From: Acanthacorydalis orientalis
Lineage: Eukaryota; Arthropoda; Insecta; Megaloptera; Corydalidae
Reading direction: 5' to 3'
Assembly (NCBI GenBank): GCA_034766995.1
Contig: CM068313.1
Span: 13,595,512 to 13,659,511 of the forward strand
DNA: 64,000 nucleotides
This document shows, one piece after another, positions 25,440 to 38,265 of this stretch. Below the pieces are notes generated by a model. It did not search any database, was not told the DNA's origin, and worked only from the letters and a program-made list of their open reading frames with translations. A program made the position numbers and the translations under genes. Positions within the stretch are counted from its first letter, which is position 1. Each line of letters begins with the position of its first letter.

Positions 25440-26377
25440 AGATAAGATTTAATTCCTGTTCTGATATTAATGTATCAGTAACTAGCTTTATTTCCCGTAA
25501 TTTTTATTTCATTACAGCATTTTATATACATTTTTATGACATCAAGTTTATGTTTTATTGCTAATAAAATTTAAATAGATTCATAAAATTATTTATTAAA
25601 TTATTTATAAACCGCTAAACACTATTAAAGTAGTTAAATTATTTAAACCGTATTTTTTGTTCTTAATTCTTAAATTAATGGATTATTTTTAATACCCATA
25701 TGTCTAAAAAAGACAGATTTTTATTATGACTGCCTGATAACAGTTTTATTACAGAATAAATTTGTAATTACATAAGATTAAAATAATCTTTTTTTATGTT
25801 ACACGAAATATAATCTCATATGTACTTTATTTTGTGTTATCATTTTTCTGAAAGAAAACATTATTCGTGGTATTTTATATAAAGTAATTAAACTAAAGAA
25901 AATACTTGAATTAAAATTAAGAAAAAGATTATTTTCATCCTTAGAGTAAATTATTTGTTTTACGCAATCAATTTAATTGAACTTAATATTAAAATAAACG
26001 ACCTGAACGCTAAAAAGAATTATTTTGAATCAGTGATGTCTAACTAGTAGCTCGGTAGTACCTTGCAGCTTTCAGATTTATTAAAAGCACACATTAAATA
26101 TGTATCAAAGGTAATACTCTACTTTGGCCCTCCATACTTTCATTAATTCTTACATTTGTACAGACTAATAATACTGAAACAAAAAACGAAATTGTCATTA
26201 CAGTCAACAGAATACAAATTTCAACATGTCCAAAATGTATAATCACAAGTGTCGCATGAAGAGTTTGACTTACAATTTTTCTAAAACTGTTTAAATGTAT
26301 TGTGTAATATTTATAAAAATGAAGTAAATTTAGATTCATACAGACATTTTTCCTTATTATCTTTTTTCTATCTAGAA
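25440..26377. other. AT-rich intronic DNA
   Basis: No recognised element. The 95-codon minus-strand frame at 26094-26381 has no domain I know. Confidence 0.45.
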
Positions 26378-26728
26378 TCATTCCTTATTTTCACAAACAA
26401 ATTGTTCACTCATAAAGCACAAAAAAGTTTTCTGATCGAAAATGTCTAATGAATGATTATTGAATATTTTTGATTGTTGCTTGTACACATTTCGATAGCA
26501 ACACCATCATTTTCAGAATACTAAGGTACAGAAAAATTTGAAAAGCTCGTAGATCTATATTTCAGTGCACTGAAAAATTATGTAATCTCAGTCAAAACGT
26601 GTATAAACAGCAATCAAAAATAGCCACTGATAAATTATCAAACACTGATGAAAAAAATGAGTGAAATGTGCGAAAAATTCATTTATGAACGTGAATTTTA
26701 GCTGAAGTGCCAAAAATATATTACAATT
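26378..26728. repeat. Palindromic MITE-like element, full copy
   Basis: Left arm: TTTTCACAAACAAATTGTTC, GATCGAAAATGTCTAATGAA, GATTGTTGCTTGTACACATT, ACACCATCATTTTCAGAATA. Right arm: ATAAACAGCAATCAAAAATA, GAGTGAAATGTGCGAAAAAT, GCTGAAGTGCCAAAA. Confidence 0.75.
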
Positions 26729-27097
26729 ATTATTTATTGTACTCCTTTGAGGCACATAAAGCCAGTTAAAAGCTATCAAGATAACTTTTGATCACAAAAA
26801 AATGAGTATAACTAAAATAAATGCCGTAAGCTTATAAATAATTCAAATATATTAACATTTTCAATTTGAAAAAAGTAGATGATGATAAAAGAATTAAACA
26901 GTATATAAAATAATAACTATTTGTGAAGAAAAAAAACTAAACCGAAGGTTGAATATTATAAGAGAATGAGACTTCAAAGTTCGAAAGAATAATGAAAAAT
27001 AATGACCGCTACTGATAAAAATAAAGAGAAAAAATTTATGAGCATGCCTTGCATCCAACAGAGAATCGATAAATTCTGAAAATAATGGCATACATAC

Positions 27098-27103
<6 letters not shown>

Positions 27104-27158
<55 letters not shown>

Positions 27159-27176
27159 GAGCGAGAGAGAGAGAAG
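27104..27176. repeat. (TA)n microsatellite followed by GA tract
   Basis: A TA tract to about 27154, then ATAGAGCGAGAGAGAGAGAAG. Confidence 0.95.
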
Positions 27177-28059
27177 TTCTGTAATATGTTCCCTATATTC
27201 TTGAATGTATTTATACATTTTATATAAATAAATATTAAAGAAAGCGTACAAGAGATGGAAACGCTAAAGATTGAGTTCAAAAGATCACTTCGAATAGGAA
27301 TGAATGAAAGTGACATAGGTTCAATATGTAGAATGAAAAGCCATACGAATAAAAGTACGTAAGGATGGATAAGTGTATTGGAAAGAAATGTGCTGACATG
27401 ACTTTCAGAAAATTACATAAAATCATCTATATTAATATTACGGAGTAATGAATAAGTATAGAGTATCGATTGACTTTGTGTATGTTTCTTAAAGTGTTTC
27501 GATGAGCTGACTGAAGTGATATGAGAGATAGTTTTCTGCCGCTCTCATATTAATTTAACATTAAGTGTTTGTGTAAACGTTTACACAGCATTTTCGACGA
27601 AGTCATGATGCGCTATAGTCACTGAAATTTCGAGATTTTCCCCCGTGTGTCACAAAAGTATTAATTGTATGTATTTTTTATTTTATTTTTTTTTAAAAAA
27701 AGAAGCTTATAACAAGAACGTAGTCTATGTTTAATGAAAATATTAAATATTAAAATAAAACATGAGTTTGTAATTTTCAATAAATATTAATCGTTTTAAT
27801 TTCACTTGTATAATAATAAATCTACGCAGAATACTCACACTGTACATTAATATCAAATACAATTACATTACTTTCTATCAAAATAGAAGAAAATAAGAAT
27901 ATAAATAGAGTCTAAACCTATTTTAAAATTAATTAATAACTAAGCAATACAGATTTTTTGACTTTTTTGCTTACTTTCTATTTCCTACTCATACTCTTTT
28001 CTTCTCTAAACCTACTTTCTAATGTATACACTAATTAAAATAAAAAAAATATTTTTAAT

Positions 28060-28140
28060 AACCAGAAGGCTTTTCCCCTATTCGCTACGCTCACCGACCC
28101 TGGAGGCTCCACCGCCGCTCACATCACTTGTATCGCATAT
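28060..28140. other. Short GC-rich patch
   Basis: CACCGACCCTGGAGGCTCCA and CCGCCGCTCACATCAC lie in an otherwise A/T-rich intron, just before a TA microsatellite. The function is unknown; a conserved element is possible. Confidence 0.25.
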
Positions 28141-28155
28141 ATTCAGTCAATATCG

Positions 28156-28156
<1 letters not shown>

Positions 28157-28208
<52 letters not shown>
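28157..28208. repeat. (TA)n microsatellite
   Basis: A pure TA tract. Confidence 0.95.
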
Positions 28209-28210
<2 letters not shown>

Positions 28211-28870
28211 GTTAGTATGTCTATATAATCACTCGCAGTTATATTTCAACGTAGTTGTTTTATAGTCACACATTTCATTGTAGTTGTTATGACACCAATA
28301 TCATAATTTTTCATGAAAATTTCGTGTAACTTCAGGTGTCATCATTAATAATAATTTAAAACAAAATGTCTAGAGGTTTTTTTAAAAAAAATTTTTAAAT
28401 GTTTCCGGTATATTTTGTTGTACGTAGATAGATAATACTTATAAATACAACTTTTTAGAAAAGCAAAGCCGGTAGCATGAATTAAAATACAGTAAAATTT
28501 TAATTTTCCCTAATTCTAACATATTTTTTAAAATTTTCTGAAAACGTAAATTGTTTTACAATGAATGAATATTCTTCATTTAATACCGTTACTAAACAAA
28601 TCTAACTGCAAATTTATTTACCAAAATTAAGTCGGATGTAATAAAAAAAGTTTTATCATTCAAATTCCCCATTTATTATCACGTATATTCAATGTTTTAA
28701 CTACAATTGACGAAACTTTTACAAATATTCAAACAGAAATGTTATTAAATTTAATTGTACCTTTGTCCAATTTGGAAATAAATGCACACGTTTTAACGAA
28801 TACTCGAAACACGTTTCAACTTAACGACCTTTCGTTTTGAACTATTATTAAATTCAATATTGACTAATTA

Positions 28871-28871
28871 A

Positions 28872-28921
<50 letters not shown>
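28871..28921. repeat. (CA)n-(TA)n microsatellite
   Basis: About ten CA units, then about fifteen TA units. Confidence 0.95.
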
Positions 28922-28924
<3 letters not shown>

Positions 28925-29427
28925 AATAAATATTAACACATAAATGGTTACATATATATTTTGAATATTTCAACACTACATTTAATTAATTTTTTCATGA
29001 CGATTTACATACTGAACTGTTAGCACCATATTGTGTAGCATTTTTTTTATTACTTTCATTCTTTATATCACATTTTATATTTATCTGGTTCATTTCTAAT
29101 TTAAATATCATGTTTGTATATTTTAGAATAAAATCTATTACAAAACGATATGACAACGATTATAAAAAAAGACCCAAGAAATGTAAACAATGACAATGTC
29201 TGCACTAAAATTATTACAAATGTAAAAAAAATACGAAAACTTTGATAAAAGAATAAATTTATGAAAATGAAGGCATGCAATTATAACTTAAATGATTTTT
29301 TTTTAGTCATATATGATATAAAGAGGATGAATATATAGTAGAATTATAATAAATATTATTTTATGAAAAATTAAACTAGAATAATGTTGTGCTGATGATC
29401 TTCATTCAATTGGATATGAGTGTTTGT

Positions 29428-29555
29428 TCTTCACTACTAGTTTCAGCAGGTGTATCAACTTCAGATAGATATTAGAGGTACAATATATACCAGAAGAGAC
29501 CACAGGTGTCAAAAATAGTAGTAAAAAACCGATACACAATCTAAAAGGACAAAGA
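29428..29555. repeat. Possible diverged repeat, related to 32328-32515
   Basis: It shares TTCTTC-ACTACTAGTTT at its start and GACC, an A-rich block and GAGAAAGTG-like ends with 32328-32515. Similarity is patchy and spans several indels, so relatedness is tentative. Confidence 0.3.
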
Positions 29556-30257
29556 AAGTGATCATATATATAAGAACATGCAATTATAATTTTAGAATTT
29601 ATAATTTTGTTATGTATTTTACAGATATATGACAGCCAACACAGGGTTAAATTCTATTAAAATCAATACTATGATTCTTTCAAAAAATAGCTAAAGTTCA
29701 AATAAAGATCATGAGCCAAGTTAGTGATTGTTTTTATATGATATTTTAAGGATTGTTGATAGTTTTTTAAGGATTCGAACACATAACTAGCAATATCAAA
29801 AACAATATACTGATTGTTTTTTCTATGATAATGCTCTGGTTTATAAAACAATTATTATTTGTAAGTTTTTGGGATTTAAAAGTGTCATGATTTTTAATCA
29901 ATACTCTTACTTTTCCAATTTGTCATCTAGCAACTATTTTTTAAATCTTAAGCTAAAATTGAAAATGATAGACGAGTGTTTTGAAATCGTTAAGGACATG
30001 AAAAATATTCCTACAAATAATCGAAATACTTTGAAAAAATGTATCGATGTTGTAATAAGTGTATTTCTGTAGATAGACTGTATTTTTAAAAACAAAAATT
30101 AGTTAATTAAAGATAAAGATATTTTCTTATCTAGTTAGATTAATTTGTGTATAGAGAAGAAAAAAATAATTTAAATTAAATTCTACTAGGAAAAATTTAA
30201 ATTTTATTCTAGTTACATACTAGCCAGTATTTACTTGTCTGTGAAAATCAAATTTAG

Positions 30258-30612
30258 TCACAATTCTGGCACTGTGGCTAAATTTATTTTCACATATATT
30301 TTTTTATTCTGTCCGGAAACCAAAAAAATTCTAATAAAAAAGATTTAATAAATGATTACTAATTAATTTTGATTACTGGCTGTGCGAATTTCGATGACGA
30401 TTCCATCATCTTCAGAGCTTAAAAGTATAGAAAAAAGAAATATCCCTACGTTAAAGTTCTAAGGATAGTATTCGTCACTGAAATGTTTATAAGCGACAAC
30501 CAAAAATAAGCATTAATCATTTATTGAAAATTTGTGATAAAAATAATTATTATGATTTGTGCAGTGAATGAGAAATTGATTTCTGAAAGAAAATCAAATT
30601 CAATATCCGTTA
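30258..30612. repeat. Palindromic MITE-like element, full copy
   Basis: Left end TCTGGCACTGTGGCTAAATT, then GATTTAATAAATGATTACTA and GATGACGATTCCATCATCTT. Right arm TATAAGCGACAACCAAAAAT, TTAATCATTTATTGAAAATT, GCAGTGAATGAGAAATTGAT. The left end preserves the family terminus well. Confidence 0.75.
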
Positions 30613-30859
30613 ACTGAACGCAGAACTTTATTAAACAAAACGATATAATCACTTTCTTGTTTTTCCCCTCAAGCTAAAATCCGATCAAATATTAAAACAC
30701 TACATGAAATTTACTAGCAAGGAACAGACTACAAAAATCGTTTGCCCTCAAGATTTCAGCACATAATCAAGTTTACCGATTAACGACTACAATACAATTT
30801 ATGTTGCTATTGTATTCGATAATAATTAATATAATATACTTATTGTGTATAGGTTTTAT

Positions 30860-31250
30860 GTGATTAATTTCTCTCGCATATTCTCTCTCGTCTGTTCTCG
30901 AAATAGACGCACGCACCCACATACACAGACGTACACGTATATTACACACTGATCCCATACACGTATAGATCAAGATGCGTGCTCACATTTTCTACAATAT
31001 AGTCGAGAGATGCTCATATCTTTTGCCAATTTTCTACAATCTGATAGCATTGCTGTTAGTGCTACCGTTTTGTTTAGTGACAACGCTTCGTTTTTGAAGA
31101 TCGTGTCCCAGCGTGTCTACTACCCGTTCGCATGCCTACGAACCCCCATATCTCCTAATACCCACCTCGTCTAGTTGTCAAGTGTTTTCAATTTCGCTTC
31201 CAACCCTTTGAACTACATCAAAGAGACGAAGAGCGCCGAAATAACAGTAG
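30860..31250. promoter_or_regulatory. GC-richer non-coding island
   Basis: Mixed-composition DNA with GACGCACGCACCCACATACA near 30907 and CGTGTCCCAGCGTGTCTACT near 31104. No coding frame is recognised. Candidate conserved non-coding element. Confidence 0.3.
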
Positions 31251-31452
31251 ACCTTATAACATATATACATATATACACAAGTAGTCGACATACAAACAAA
31301 ATTTATTGAAGCATGTACTATTAACGTTTTATTATAAAATGTCTTAGTACACAAGTGAACATGGAACTGGATGCTAGGTGTTTCGAACAAATTTATGAAT
31401 GAGAATTTCATATTTTCAAACGAAAAGCTCGCAACATATAAAGAGCATATGC

Positions 31453-31501
<49 letters not shown>

Positions 31502-31521
31502 TATATATATATATAATATAT
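31453..31521. repeat. (TA)n microsatellite
   Basis: A TA tract broken by one ACACAT unit near 31493. Confidence 0.95.
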
Positions 31522-31569
31522 GTATGGCTTACGTGAATATATGGAAGTTATAAGCACATTCTTAACATA

Positions 31570-33640
31570 TTAGTTGAAATAAAATTCTATTAAAATTAAC
31601 TTATTAATTAAAAGATTAAGTTTGAAATACAAATCAAAGATAAATTTAATAATGAATATAAAGAGCAGTTTTAAAAATCACATTTTCTCGGAAAACAATT
31701 GAAAATAATAATTCAAAAGTAAATCAAACCAGTTATATGAAAATTTAATCAACCTCATAAATATTTTTTTATTCCAGTTATTTGTAAACAAAAAATAAAT
31801 ATCTCACTACTAAATGTATGGTGGAATCGATATAAACTATTTATTACTGTACAAAAATAAAAAAACATATAATGAATAAAGATATGAATATTTGATTTAT
31901 ATATTTTATTTTTAAAAAAATCAAAGATATATTGATCTTCGTCTTTTTGGATTGCCTAAGATTTGGTCTCATTACTATCTTAGGGTAGCTTTTGGTGACT
32001 CTAAAATCTAGCTTTAAAAACTATAAACACCCTAATATTTATCAGAAGATAGCACATGTGAACTAGTAGAGGAGATCAGAAACTCAAACAATTCAAAATG
32101 AAAAAGCATCAAATCAAACGACAACAGAAGCACAAGTACAAAAGCTTTATAAATTCAATTATATTTACAAGTGTAAATTTTAAATTAAAATAATTTGCTA
32201 TATAAAAAAAGATTTTTATATTTAACAATAAACTCATTATTGTGTAAAATCCGTGAAAATATCCCATAATTATTGTTATATTTTAAATATGTTTATTGTT
32301 TCTATGAATCAAGTGGGTCATGTGGAAATTCTTTTCTTCTACTACTAGTTTAAAATTTCATCCTGTTCTGATAACTCTTGAATTCGTTGTTTAACATTAA
32401 TATGAAGATGAAAGACGAAATCCATCGTAGAAGAAACAAACTCACATGTGACCTGCAGTATTCGTATAGAATATTAAACAAAAAATATACAAGAAAACGA
32501 CAGAGAAAGTGTTCGTTTATTTCAAAAAAAACTTTGAATAATTGACTTTTTCAGCGTGATGTAACATTTTGGAATGAATTCGAGAGAAAACTAACATAAC
32601 ATGTTTAAGAAACAAACTAAATCCTGCAAGGGGAATTAATAAAAATTGAAACAAGTTTTACAGACAGTAAACTCATTTATAAAAAAAAAATAAAAACATT
32701 TATGAATCCAAGAAATCCAATTCGCTCCATTTCACAAATGATAGTAAAAAAAAATAATTAATCTTTATCCCATCACTATAAAAACACATCATGGGCATGC
32801 TATCACTTTTCAAACATCTAGACATTTTTTTTTAAAATATTCAAAACGAAAACACTGTCGAAAATAAATTTCAAGGGTTTATCGATTCCAAAACCCTGGA
32901 AACACAAATAAATAACGTATTAAACCGTTGGCAGAAAGGCAATAAATCAAATAGAGATTATCTGGATAAACAAAATTTATTTGAAGTTTATATATACTTT
33001 TTAGAAATTTTTCAAAACGATTCATATATGAAAGTAATAACACAAAATTCCTATCGATATAGAATAATTAATAAGATTATCGTCCAAAAAAATTCATACA
33101 AAAATTATGGTAGAAAAACATTAAATAAAAATATCTCTATTAAATATTGTTCAAATATTAGATTTATCCATTACAGCATAAAATAAATGATGGAATCACA
33201 ATATAAGCCTGGAATGTAAACGAGATCATTACGAAAATCAAGAAGATACAGTTACATCCTGTCATTTATTATTATTATTGACACTTGTCTCTCATCATGA
33301 TTTACTACATCGGATATTTATTACATAAGTTTAATTCAACATACACAGACATTCAGTTTCTAGTATATGGAATTTTATTTTAAAACAATATTTTATTATT
33401 TAAACAATGTTTATGTTTATAAGTAAAACAAATACGTTTGAAGTGTACCAACAGAAATGCCTACTTTTATGGATTTTAAGATATAGAAGAATTATGTGTT
33501 ATACAACTTGTTTTATAAACTGATATTTATTACAATAAAATAATAAAACGTATGTATACGTCAAAAAATGTAATGTAAAACCACGAATGATTAATTAAAA
33601 ATTAACAAGATCATTTTATATCGCAATTACATCCACATTT
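31570..33640. other. AT-rich intronic DNA
   Basis: Mostly featureless. The segment 32328-32515 may be related to 29428-29555. No gene is seen. Confidence 0.4.
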
Positions 33641-33905
33641 GCACACGCACCAAACTAGTATTAATAAACGAATAGATTAATGAAAAATACATCAGTTCGA
33701 TAGGGTAGAAAATAATGATGCAGCGTGTATTGCATTGTGCACATTCGAAACTGATCTAGATGGAATGATGTGTATCGCGCTCTTTCAGTAAATGTTACGG
33801 ATTCACACTACTCACCACACCACTACTGGTGTCAGTCATCAATCATCCATTACCACTATACAACACCACGATATGACACAGCCACTTTTTACATCCTATG
33901 TAATA
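33640..33905. other. GC-richer patch
   Basis: Contains a CACTACTCACCACACCACTA run near 33809 and a TCAGTCATCAATCATCCATT block. No coding signal; possibly regulatory. Confidence 0.25.
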
Positions 33906-34277
33906 TGCTAAACGTATGATGTGGTTTGTGATTTTTTTTTGTATGGGAATAATCAAATCACTTTTCTTAAAAAGCAGCGAAATAGTGACATTCGTTTCAA
34001 TTTTAATCTAATGTATATAAAAGATTGTAAAGTGCTTATCATTTCAATATACAGTTTGATAAATACATGTTGTAATATAAAAATTATAATACGATTTTTT
34101 ATGTCAGTAACAACAAAAAGATGTATAGTGACAAATAAAAACTGACTACGTGACAAAACCGAAAACAAAGGGTAACATGTTTACATAAAACAAAGCTCAA
34201 AAAATACTTTTAACAAAAATTTCGTATAGAAAAACTAAATTCTAATATCGCATGAAATCATGTACATCAATGAGAAT

Positions 34278-34281
<4 letters not shown>

Positions 34282-34341
<60 letters not shown>
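34282..34341. repeat. (TA)n microsatellite
   Basis: A pure TA tract of about 60 bp. Confidence 0.95.
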
Positions 34342-34345
<4 letters not shown>

Positions 34346-35439
34346 TCTGTCAGTAAACATCAACAGTTTCTATTAAATAAATATGCTTTAAAATATAACT
34401 TATTTTTTATTTTAACTACAAATATTTTTAAATTTATCGTAAAACTGCTAAGATCAAAAATGCAAATAAATAAATTAAGCTCTAATATTTTTATTAGAAA
34501 GTTGATTGTTTATTTAAAATCCTTAAAAACTATTACTAAGTACGATTAAACAGTGCTTAGAGGCACATAGCAATAGAGGACTACAAAGTTTATCTTAAAA
34601 TATTTTTAATAGAATACAAATTTTATTTGTTGCATTCAATATATTCTTTCATAATAAAGTACAAAATTCACATTTATTCTATACTTGAATAAAAAGACTA
34701 ATGACCGATACATAAACGACTTCTTTACTTACAAAATATTAGTGAAAAAAATACCGAAATATAAAAACACAATTGTGAAAGATAAATTAATATCTACAAA
34801 AAAAAAGAAAGAAAAAATCTCGTCTTGAGTTATAGTCCCAAACTCTCAATTTATCTGATGATAATAGTACCTGATAGTTTCTTGAATAACCGTATATTAT
34901 TTACAGAAATAAATAGTGTAATACTAGTTAATATTACATAATACACCTCATACATATCTTTACTAATTCAAACAACATATTACACGAATTGGTAGAAACT
35001 GTATCTACTTCACAAATAGAGTTGGAAGTGAAGGTGATATGGCATTTATTATTAAATCTAATAAAAGTACTTTTCGATGTACTCTATACCATTACTTTCT
35101 ACCTCAACGCAAACGTTACTGATATCGCTTTTACAGTGGCAAGCAATTTACTCAAAATAAATTTCCAGTAAATAATACAATCGCTTGGAAAAAAAGACTT
35201 TTAAGTTAATTTCGGCTGAAGAAGCGTCAACGAATATAGAATTTAAAACAAAATTAGTTTAAGATTTGTTTTGTTATTAAATTCTATTTTATATCTATAA
35301 TTTGATATATCGAAAATTAATAATAACTGAATTTAAGGTTAATTTATAACAATCTTTATTTAGATTATTCTTATTCGATAAAAGAAAATCTATAAATATC
35401 AAAAAAAGATTGCTAAATTTACAGAACTCAGATCAAACG

Positions 35440-35800
35440 AATAGATTTCATAAATAAATTTTTTTTAAATTTTCTCACGAACCAAAAATATTTTTTTTTG
35501 ATAAAAAAAAGCACTATAACAATTTATTAATAATTTTTACTATTGATTGTACACATGTCATTGAAGATAACACGATAATCAGAACGCTTAGATCGAGAAC
35601 AAACTGTAACTTAAAAAGATAACTTCAAAAGAGTGTCCTGTCTTGTCGCTCTGACAATCATTACCATTAAAATGTACCTAAAGAAAAATCAAAAATTATC
35701 GATACTTAGTAAATACTTTTATTACAAATTAGTTTATGTGATTTGTCGAAAAATGGAAAATATATTTATAAAAGGGAATTTAAACTCAAAATCAAACCTA
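35440..35800. repeat. Palindromic MITE-like element, degenerate copy
   Basis: Recognisable blocks: TTTTCTCACGAACCAAAAAT, ATTGATTGTACACATGTCAT, and on the right AAATGTACCTAAAGAAAAAT with AAAATTATCGATACTTAGTA. More decayed than other copies. Confidence 0.5.
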
Positions 35801-35973
35801 TATTGCGAGAGGAAAAATGTTTTATAATACTTTTTGTATAAAAATATAACAAAGTTTAATTTTCCAGTTTATTATTCAACCTTTAACATTAAAACATACA
35901 ACATTTCGCACAATAAATGATGCTATCAGTGTTTTGAAAATGTGTTAAAAATATACAATACACAAATATAAGA

Positions 35974-35978
<5 letters not shown>

Positions 35979-36041
<63 letters not shown>

Positions 36042-36061
36042 CATATATACATATATATATT
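35979..36061. repeat. (TA)n microsatellite with TACA variants
   Basis: A long TA tract to about 36037, then CATACATATATACATATATA. Confidence 0.95.
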
Positions 36062-36079
36062 TGTCTACGTACATAAGTT

Positions 36080-36365
36080 GTAAATTCATGTGCAAACAAT
36101 AGATGCAAGACACCGCCCCGCAGTTCGTAACACAAGACATTCTATATTGGATAAATAATTACTTTCGTTTTTATGTTGGGGCTGGTGTATCCGACCTAAC
36201 GGTAGCTTCTACGGTATACACATAAAAGACGTACAAGTTTATACATACTTCTTATAGCAAAATTAAAAGGTAACGATGCAATGAATAAAGAATTTAATTT
36301 AAAAGCTCGCAGAAAAACAACAAGGCAATCTGTGGCGCAACCTGGTAGGCAGTGTTTATAAATTT
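36080..36365. promoter_or_regulatory. GC-richer non-coding island
   Basis: Includes GCAAGACACCGCCCCGCAGT near 36105, GTATCCGACCTAACGGTAGC near 36188 and GGCGCAACCTGGTAGGCAGT near 36335. No supported exon. Candidate conserved element. Confidence 0.3.
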
Positions 36366-36792
36366 ACCGCTATTTCAAACTGTCTTAATAAGAACAAGTA
36401 TGCACACCCATCACATAGACACAAGTATGATAATGTGTGTGTGGATGCATGTGTGTATGTGTTTAAAAAGAGAAAAAACAGGGAATCGCTGAACACGTTA
36501 CTTTACAACGACTTCAAAAATCAACTTGTTTTCATGCTTAAACAGACTGAAACGAGAATGATATTCAGATAAAAAGAAATGCAATTGATAAAATTAACAA
36601 ACAAAATAAAATTAACACTACACAATTTAATTAAATGCAGCTGAGTACTTTTGAAGTAAGATAAAAATAATTAATTAAAACACATCAATTATCCAGCATA
36701 ATTTTTTTCAAGTGTCATTCATTACGTCGTATCTACATACAATATGCATTAAAAATCAATAAATGTATTTCAAGATATGATGAAATTGTAAT

Positions 36793-36797
<5 letters not shown>

Positions 36798-36825
<28 letters not shown>
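36798..36825. repeat. (TA)n microsatellite
   Basis: A short TA tract next to the interspersed repeat at 36878. Confidence 0.9.
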
Positions 36826-36877
36826 ATCCTTTTTAGAAAATAATGACAAAGAACTTATATGTCAAAATGACATTATT

Positions 36878-37022
36878 AAGCACTTGTGTAAACAAAAGAT
36901 GGCGTCTGATAACTAATTTTTAGTACGAAATGTTCACACTTCAAAACTATCTACGGCATACTCACCTAGAGCCATTTACACGTGAACAGCGACTTTCAAT
37001 CCAATAACCTATTTTATATATA
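36878..37022. repeat. Interspersed repeat, copy 2 (related to 3586-3760)
   Basis: It shares AGCACTTGTGTAAACAAA, GAAATGTTCACACTTCAAAA, CTCACCTAGAGCCATTTACA and CGTGAACAGCG in the same order as the segment at 3586-3760, more than 33 kb away. A small deletion relative to copy 1 lies near 36945. Confidence 0.6.
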
Positions 37023-37189
37023 TATATATATATGACTAGAAAAAAATTAAATAAAATATATTTATTTCCAAAAAGCACTGACAATGCATATATGTACATT
37101 TTCAATAAGATATTGACAATATTTACTAAAATATCGAATTACCTAAAAATACATAATAAATTACCATCTCCGAATGCTGGAAATTTGAA

Positions 37190-37530
37190 AAAAAAACGAT
37201 ACTCTCCCGACCGTTCCACTTTAATTAAAGTAACTTTTCCGACATTCTGGATTTTCTCGACGTTTCGAATTTAATAGAAAAAGTTTGAAGGAAAAAACCT
37301 GATCCGGGTTTATTCAATATAATAGTACGTCGCATCGAATTATTTTTGACTCGAACTATCGACGTGTTAATCAAAGTGCTCTCCGTCACAAAGATTAACA
37401 GACGAGAATTATGCAGAATTACAACGCTTGCGTCTTAATCCATAAGCTCGTTTTCACATTCGCCGTCTTGGCCAACAGCTATAAAACACTATGTGTACAC
37501 ATAATACACTGTACGGGATTCGAAATTAAC
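37190..37530. promoter_or_regulatory. GC-richer non-coding island
   Basis: Mixed-composition DNA with CTCCCGACCGTTCCACTTTA, then ATTAAAGT, GTACGTCGCATCGAATT and CACATTCGCCGTCTTGGCC. The plus-strand 80-codon frame at its left end resembles no family. Candidate enhancer-like element. Confidence 0.35.
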
Positions 37531-38207
37531 GTAATTTCAAGTTTATAATTTAATCAACGGAGAACACTATCGGAATTATTTTCTGATGAAAATTTCGAGT
37601 CGTGTATTATAATTTTATTATAGCTTGCACGCCTTGTTTTATATAAATGAAATACTTTTTTCTTCGTTTCTACAAAATAATATTATTTAACGATTTCACA
37701 TTAAAAATCTCGTGAATAATTTCTATAAATATCAATAAATAACAAATACCTATTTTCATTCAAAATGTTACACAATAAAATAAAAAGAAAATATTTACTA
37801 AAAAAAATGTTTAAAATCCTTTAAACTTCAGACTCCCTAGCTATTCAGTAAAATAATTCTAGATATTTCTGGTTCCTTTAAGTAAACTGGAAAACTACTT
37901 AAAAAAAATGACAAGATTCGTTTCCAAATGGTAGATAAGTCAAGTCATAAAACTGCCTTTTCTGGTATGTACACTTCTCATTAAGACGAATTTCAAGCTT
38001 GTATCTGAACTCAAAGAATTAAATCTGAAACTAGATCGAAATAAATTAGTTTTTTTAAAAAACATAAAAATAGTTTCATAGAATTTTTTTTCAAAATGCA
38101 CAAAACGATAAACGTAATGCACTTTTCTATGCACACCTAAACCGAGTGATTTTTTAATAAAACGTGACAATTATTAGATTATTATCTCTACACATATTAC
38201 AATAACC

Positions 38208-38212
<5 letters not shown>

Positions 38213-38263
<51 letters not shown>
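38213..38263. repeat. (TA)n microsatellite
   Basis: A pure TA tract. Confidence 0.95.

Positions 38264-38265
<2 letters not shown>

Noticed and set aside
26094..26381. 95-codon minus-strand frame
   Set aside because: No domain recognised; it lies in plain intronic sequence and ends in a palindromic repeat.
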